Below are positions 60,194 through 64,000 of a DNA stretch of 64,000 nucleotides, piece by piece (positions within the stretch are counted from its first letter, which is position 1; each line of letters opens with the position of its first letter). Source of the stretch: Faucicola sp902506225 (GTDB lineage: Bacteria; Pseudomonadota; Gammaproteobacteria; Pseudomonadales; Moraxellaceae); assembly GCA_902506225.1 (NCBI GenBank), contig LR733345.1:1302001-1366000 (forward strand), in the 5' to 3' direction. The notes under the pieces were generated by a model, which saw only the letters and a program-made list of their open reading frames with translations, did not search any database and was not told the origin of the DNA. Both the position numbers and the translations under genes were made by a program.

Positions 60194-60718
60194 ATGCCAA
60201 AGGCGTTTAAGCAGATATCCCCGCCAGTCCCTAGTAGCCATCATGCCAAGAACGCCATCATCATGGTCGCTATCTATGAGCTGGTAAAAGGATTGGTAGC
60301 GCTAGGAGTGGCGGCTATTATTTTTGTAGGGCATGATAAATTGCAATGGATTGCGCGGGTGGTCTCACAGGCGCTGCATCGTATCATGGGTATGGCGCTG
60401 CACCACCAAATAGAAGCACTGAATCACTATGCTTGGGTCGCCAACCAAAATTGGCAAAAAGCCTTTTGGATAGTCGTGGGCTATGCGCTGCTGCGTTTTG
60501 TGGAAGCTTATGGTCTTTATCGAGATAAGATATGGGCGTATTGGTATAGTGTTTTGGGCTACGGCGTGTTTTTACCGCTTGAGGTTTATGAGTTATTTAG
60601 CCATCGGTTTAATTGGCTTAACTTTTTGATACTGCTAGTGAATATCGTCATTGTTGTGGTGGTCTATCGCAACATGCACGCCAAAGGGTTATTGGGTAAA
60701 AAGATGACTCAGGCTTAA
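60194..60718 (+). CDS. DUF2127 family membrane protein
   Basis: A 174-residue integral membrane protein with about four hydrophobic segments: near residues 20-45 (IIMVAIYELVKGLVALGVAAIIFVG), 90-112, 115-135 and 140-160. AIYELVKG and RFVEAYGLYRDKIWAYWY (about 101-118) are DUF2127 motifs. Function unknown. A long perfect hairpin follows and closes the unit. The 43-bp gap before it has a degenerate 11-bp repeat after the pyrC' stop. Confidence 0.8.
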   Translation: MPKAFKQISPPVPSSHHAKNAIIMVAIYELVKGLVALGVAAIIFVGHDKLQWIARVVSQALHRIMGMALHHQIEALNHYAWVANQNWQKAFWIVVGYALLRFVEAYGLYRDKIWAYWYSVLGYGVFLPLEVYELFSHRFNWLNFLILLVNIVIVVVVYRNMHAKGLLGKKMTQA

Positions 60719-60734
60719 CCTATCGATAAAAAAA

Positions 60735-60773
60735 GCGAGTAAAAAAGGGCAGACTCTGCCCTTTTTTACTCGC
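60735..60773. terminator. Long bidirectional terminator
   Basis: An 18-bp perfect stem (60735-60752 with 60756-60773) with loop ACT; the stem contains AAAAAAGGGCAG on one side and CTGCCCTTTTTT on the other, giving T runs in both directions. It lies between the convergent DUF2127 gene and the yihY-like gene. Confidence 0.93.
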
Positions 60774-60799
60774 CACACTAGCTGTTTTTACTTCCCAAA

Positions 60800-62821
60800 C
60801 TAGCTGCCGGGTTTATCATCATCCGTGATGATTCTTGGATCTTTTTTTTCAGAGTGCTGTTGAATCTTTTTAGCGATAAAATTAAACGGATTGTAGGGAC
60901 TTTCTAACACTGCAGCAGGAACAATCTGACGAATTTTAGCCATCACTGCCGTATTATCACCTTTTGGTTTATCATCATCCGTTAGGATTTTTGATTGGAC
61001 TGTCTGGGTGGTGGTAATTTCATTGCTAAAACTCGTGTCATCTATGTTACTGATATCCCAACGCATATTGTCAAAATTATTGGCATTCAAATAATTGTCA
61101 ATCGCAAATTTATGCTCGTCTTTCGCATTGCCATTTTGTGTGGATAAGGGAGTCGCTTTGTTTTCGCTATGACTGTCGTATTCACTGTTACTTTCTTCAA
61201 GCGTCTTTAGCGGATGTTTGTCATCTATCCCGTTACCATTTGACAAGCATGTCTGATTATCATGAGCCTGCTTAGCAACTGATGATTCATGTGATAATTC
61301 ATCCGATAACTCATCGTTATTTAAGGCATTGAAATCACGCGGTTGACTCGATAAGCTACCCTGACCTTTAAAATCAAGCGTACCATCAAAGCCAGTCGCT
61401 TGCTCAGCGTCAGTTTCTTTTATGCGTTTATCTTCATTGACCACGTCACTGACTTGCCCGCCTGATAGCCCTGAGCCTTCACGTTGCCCAGCTAGTTTGT
61501 TGCCTTTACCTTTATCTTTTTTTCCTGTATCTGGCTCGATGTCTTCGGCATTTGGGGTCTGACGCGGTGCGATACTGTCAAAAATACTTGCCATCGACAC
61601 ATCAAAATTATATTTGAGCATGGCTTCACCACGGGCTAAGGTATTAATCCATTGCATAGTCCAAGGCGCGTTATTTTTAAGTTTTCGCAAATCCTTTTCA
61701 TGCGGCAAAGGATAGGGCATATTTTGATAAAAATCCCAAAAACTATAATCATCGAGCGAGCGTTTGAGCACATATTCATCTTTGTCGCTGGTGGTGATGA
61801 GATTGTTATCTTGTAAAAAGCTAATATAAGTGTACCAATTTGGCATCTCTTGGCGACCTAGCACATCACGCAGACCAGCTTCGGTGACGACATTGCCTTT
61901 TTTATGCTCACGGTACAACACGTTTAGCATATCCATCAAGCTAAACAAGGCATGACGGGGGAAGATTTCTTTGGTCTCAAAAATGGTCAAGCAGTAGCTG
62001 ATTTGCACCCCAAGCAGGATAATATTCCAAGAAATATAAATCCAAAGTAAGAACAACGGCAAAATCGCAAACGCCCCATACACCGCTTTATAACTGGTAA
62101 AGTTGTCGACAATTACGCCAAAGGTGAGTTTTAGGATTTCAAAGATAATCCCAACCACAACACCAGCAACCAGCGCATGTTTAAAACGCACTTGGCAGCG
62201 TGGTACAAACCAATACATGGTCACTAACCCCATCAGCACAATCGCAATCGAGCCGATTTGCACCCAAATCGCCCAGTCAATCCCGTAACCGCCAATTTTT
62301 TGATTTAAAAAACTCAGACTTTGCACGGTGCTTGAGATAATCATGACGATGGCAAGCACAATAGGCAACAGGGTAATAATGACCCAGTAACGTACAAGAT
62401 TGAGCCAGCTGGTTTCTTTTTTTTCAACCCGCCAAATTTGGTTAAACGCGGTTTCAATCGTGGTTAAAGTGGAAATGGTGGTAAAAAACAAAATACCCAC
62501 ACCGATAATGGTTAAGTTCGATGAATTACTGGTAAATTGGTTAAGATACTTGGTGACTTGTAATCCGGTACTGGGCAAAATATTGCTAAAAATCAAGTTT
62601 TGAATCTGCTCGCGCACTTCTGCTAACTGCGGGATGGTGGAGAGAATCACAACCAACAGGGTTAAAATCGGCACAATAGACAGCAGCGTGGTATACGTCA
62701 GTAACGCAGCTTTTTGGCTACAATTATCATCGATAAAGTTTTTGATAAGATACATCAAAAACTGCACCCATTTATGTTTAAAAATGGATAATTTTTTTAG
62801 TTTGGCAATGAGTTCATTCAT
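60800..62821 (-). CDS. YihY/BrkB family inner-membrane protein with long disordered C-terminus
   Basis: A 673-residue protein. The N-terminal part (about 1-290) has about six transmembrane helices, with AALLTYTTLLSIVPIL (about 38-53) and WVFP-type YWFVPRC (about 203-209), as in YihY (formerly mistaken for RNase BN). A winged-helix-like cytoplasmic region follows (about 300-400, LMDMLNVLYREHKKGNVVTEAGLRDVL). Then, beyond the usual length of 290-420, comes a 260-residue low-complexity Asp/Asn/Ser/Lys-rich tail. It ends ITDDDKPGS, and ILTDDDKPKGD occurs earlier (about 615-625), so a short segment has been repeated. The role of YihY proteins is not settled. Confidence 0.82.
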   Translation of the reverse strand: MNELIAKLKKLSIFKHKWVQFLMYLIKNFIDDNCSQKAALLTYTTLLSIVPILTLLVVILSTIPQLAEVREQIQNLIFSNILPSTGLQVTKYLNQFTSNSSNLTIIGVGILFFTTISTLTTIETAFNQIWRVEKKETSWLNLVRYWVIITLLPIVLAIVMIISSTVQSLSFLNQKIGGYGIDWAIWVQIGSIAIVLMGLVTMYWFVPRCQVRFKHALVAGVVVGIIFEILKLTFGVIVDNFTSYKAVYGAFAILPLFLLWIYISWNIILLGVQISYCLTIFETKEIFPRHALFSLMDMLNVLYREHKKGNVVTEAGLRDVLGRQEMPNWYTYISFLQDNNLITTSDKDEYVLKRSLDDYSFWDFYQNMPYPLPHEKDLRKLKNNAPWTMQWINTLARGEAMLKYNFDVSMASIFDSIAPRQTPNAEDIEPDTGKKDKGKGNKLAGQREGSGLSGGQVSDVVNEDKRIKETDAEQATGFDGTLDFKGQGSLSSQPRDFNALNNDELSDELSHESSVAKQAHDNQTCLSNGNGIDDKHPLKTLEESNSEYDSHSENKATPLSTQNGNAKDEHKFAIDNYLNANNFDNMRWDISNIDDTSFSNEITTTQTVQSKILTDDDKPKGDNTAVMAKIRQIVPAAVLESPYNPFNFIAKKIQQHSEKKDPRIITDDDKPGS

Positions 62822-62991
62822 AATAGTTCTTATTGATAAAAAATTTCAAAGTTTGACCATCAAATCGGCGAAAAAGGCAGTGATTGTATGGCAGTATGGT
62901 ATCATATTCAAAAAAATTGTTTATTGAATTACTGTGAACAGTTTTGGTGTTTTGCAATTGTCAATCTGGCTAGTAGATTGCCTTGACCCTG

Positions 62992-63019
62992 CCATCAAAA
63001 TTCATCCATCAAAATTTAT
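62992..63019. repeat. 14-bp near-perfect tandem duplication upstream of the WrbA-like gene
   Basis: CCATCAAAATTCAT (62992-63005) is followed by CCATCAAAATTTAT (63006-63019), 13 of 14 identical. It is in the 250-bp divergent region between the yihY-like gene and the flavodoxin-like gene. Confidence 0.85.
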
Positions 63020-63071
63020 TCACCTATACTAGCTTGACGTAACAATTATCAAAATTGATGTGAGAAAAACC

Positions 63072-63677
63072 ATGAGTCAACCTTATATTTTAGTCTTGTA
63101 TTACAGCCAAAATGGCTCTACCAAAGATTTGGCGTATCTAGTCGCACAAGGTATTGAAGACAGCGGCACAGGCATCGCCGCTCGGATTCGCACGGTACCC
63201 AAGGTGAGTAGCGAGACTGAAAAAGTTGCGCCAAGTATTCCTGATGAGGGTGACCTGTACGCCACCATGGATGACTTAAAAAACTGTGTGGGATTGGCAC
63301 TCGGCAGTCCCACCCATTTTGGCAATATGGCAGCATCGATGAAGTATTTTTGGGATAATAGCGTCACAATTTGGCTCGCGGGGGATTTGCAAAACAAACC
63401 GGCATCTGTATTTACCAGTACGGGCACCATGCACGGTGGGCAGGAGACGACCTTGACTAGCATGATGACGCCGCTACTGCATCATGGCATGGTGATTGTG
63501 GGAATTCCCTATAGTGAGCCTGCGCTCAATACCACGAACCAAGGTGGAAGCCCGTATGGTGCAAGCCATGTCAGTGGCGCAAAGCATGACCACATCATGA
63601 GCGCGGATGAAAAAACGTTAGCCATCGCCCAAGGTCAACGTCTAGCCAAAATTGCCAAGGCATTACAAGCGTTATGA
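63072..63677 (+). CDS. WrbA-like NAD(P)H:quinone oxidoreductase (flavodoxin fold)
   Basis: A 201-residue flavoprotein that reduces quinones in two-electron steps. VLYYSQNGSTKDLA (about 8-21) binds the FMN phosphate, LGSPTHFGNMAASMKYFWDN (about 75-94) is the family core and TGTMHGGQETT (about 119-129) the second FMN block. The length fits WrbA (about 200). ATG 63072 is preferred over GTG 63060. The stop codon TGA lies in the first unit of a 17-bp triple tandem repeat (63665-63715), whose third unit holds the start codon of the next gene. Confidence 0.88.
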   Translation: MSQPYILVLYYSQNGSTKDLAYLVAQGIEDSGTGIAARIRTVPKVSSETEKVAPSIPDEGDLYATMDDLKNCVGLALGSPTHFGNMAASMKYFWDNSVTIWLAGDLQNKPASVFTSTGTMHGGQETTLTSMMTPLLHHGMVIVGIPYSEPALNTTNQGGSPYGASHVSGAKHDHIMSADEKTLAIAQGQRLAKIAKALQAL

Positions 63678-63715
63678 GAAAACAAGCGTTATGAGAAAAC
63701 AAGCGTTATGAGAAA
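63665..63715 (+). repeat. Three perfect 17-bp tandem repeats at the stop/start junction of the WrbA-like and DUF2069 genes
   Basis: Three units of ACAAGCGTTATGAGAAA lie at 63665-63681, 63682-63698 and 63699-63715. Each contains TTATGA, in which a TGA stop and an ATG start overlap. The first unit carries the stop of the WrbA-like gene; the third carries the ATG (63708) of the DUF2069 gene. The middle unit encodes only MRKQAL and a stop. A ribosome could reinitiate from unit to unit. Confidence 0.95.
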
Positions 63716-64000
63716 AAAAGATCCGCATTCACTATCTGCGCCCAAACCCGTATATCCCATCCACCGACGCTTAACCATAGTATGGTGGGTTTGGCTGGGG
63801 TTTCGATTGCTGGCAGTACCGCTATTGACGCATTGGTTGGCAAGTGCAAAGCCTGCTATGGTCGGCGGGATTGCTTGGCAAGCTTTGTGGTTGATACCCG
63901 CGCTCTTATCAACGCCTTATATCGTCAAAGGCAAAAGCCCATACGCGCTATTGCTGCTAAGTATGCTCACTTTTGTATATTTGGGCGGCAGTGGTATGGT
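63708..64000 (+). CDS. DUF2069 family membrane protein (3' end outside window)
   Basis: The frame from ATG 63708 is open to the end of the window (97 codons seen). It begins MRKKDPHSL, and from about residue 25 shows hydrophobic helices (VWWVWLGFRLLAVPLL, WQALWLIPALL) and TPYIVKGKSPYALLLLSMLTFVYLGG, the DUF2069 pattern of a small inner-membrane protein. DUF2069 genes often follow wrbA in gammaproteobacteria, as here. The function is unknown. Its start codon lies in the third 17-bp repeat unit. Confidence 0.8.
   Translation, partial: MRKKDPHSLSAPKPVYPIHRRLTIVWWVWLGFRLLAVPLLTHWLASAKPAMVGGIAWQALWLIPALLSTPYIVKGKSPYALLLLSMLTFVYLGGSGM

Overview
The window is ordinary chromosomal DNA of a gammaproteobacterium, most likely a Moraxellaceae member close to Moraxella (Faucicola) osloensis or Psychrobacter. 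The evidence is the moderately AT-rich base composition, the gene order prmA - DUF3426 protein - fis - purH, a catalytically dead dihydroorotase paired with pyrB, gspL/gspM standing alone next to sixA and gpsA, and a short-core lipooligosaccharide (LOS) gene cluster. I see no rRNA, tRNA, insertion sequence, prophage or CRISPR array. Gene density is high and nearly every gene is intact; only the first (glnE) and last (DUF2069 protein) are cut by the window edges.

Layout. 1-1.6 kb: end of glnE, then ilvE with its own terminator. 1.7-9.9 kb: a surface-sugar (LOS) locus with five tightly packed plus-strand glycosyltransferase genes facing four minus-strand genes (a GT42/WaaZ-like putative sugar transferase coupled to an unknown protein, a paralogue of the first glycosyltransferase, and an LpxL-type lipid A acyltransferase). 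9.9-24.6 kb: aspS, a SohB-type protease, a DUF1543 protein, a PIF1-like helicase, an erythrose-4-phosphate/glyceraldehyde-3-phosphate type dehydrogenase, purH, fis, a zinc-ribbon DUF3426 protein, prmA and the PBP1b gene. 24.8-42.2 kb: a CcoI-type copper ATPase, lipoproteins, hda, gspM/gspL, sixA, gpsA, a nitroreductase/PaiB pair, zapE, small unknown genes and ppc. 42.5-51.5 kb: prpE, a PAS-LuxR regulator and a valine-catabolism cluster (mmsA, acyl-CoA dehydrogenase, enoyl-CoA hydratase, 3-hydroxyisobutyryl-CoA hydrolase, mmsB) interrupted by one AT-rich orphan gene. 51.6-64 kb: a HAD phosphatase, an IclR regulator, xthA, argJ, an rRNA-type methyltransferase coupled to fbp, pyrB with its pseudo-dihydroorotase, a DUF2127 protein, an unusually long YihY protein, a WrbA-like flavoprotein and a DUF2069 protein.

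How the parts work together. The 42-51 kb block forms a pathway: valine-derived isobutyryl-CoA is taken to methylmalonate semialdehyde and then propionyl-CoA, the same product PrpE makes from propionate. The LOS locus, lpxL, PBP1b, gspLM and several lipoproteins serve the cell envelope. pyrB/pyrC', purH, argJ, ilvE, glnE and ppc serve nitrogen, nucleotide and carbon metabolism.

The most unusual features are: (i) many short (11-20 bp) tandem duplications, often sitting on or just after stop codons and in one case repeating a terminator arm; (ii) the GT42/WaaZ-like gene with its unknown coupled partner; (iii) the AT-rich orphan inside the valine operon; (iv) three AATTTG/CAAATT palindromes upstream of unrelated genes; and (v) several enzymes with unusual extensions or losses (YihY, GpsA, SohB, PIF1-like helicase). 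I did not find a clear-cut defence or mobile system.
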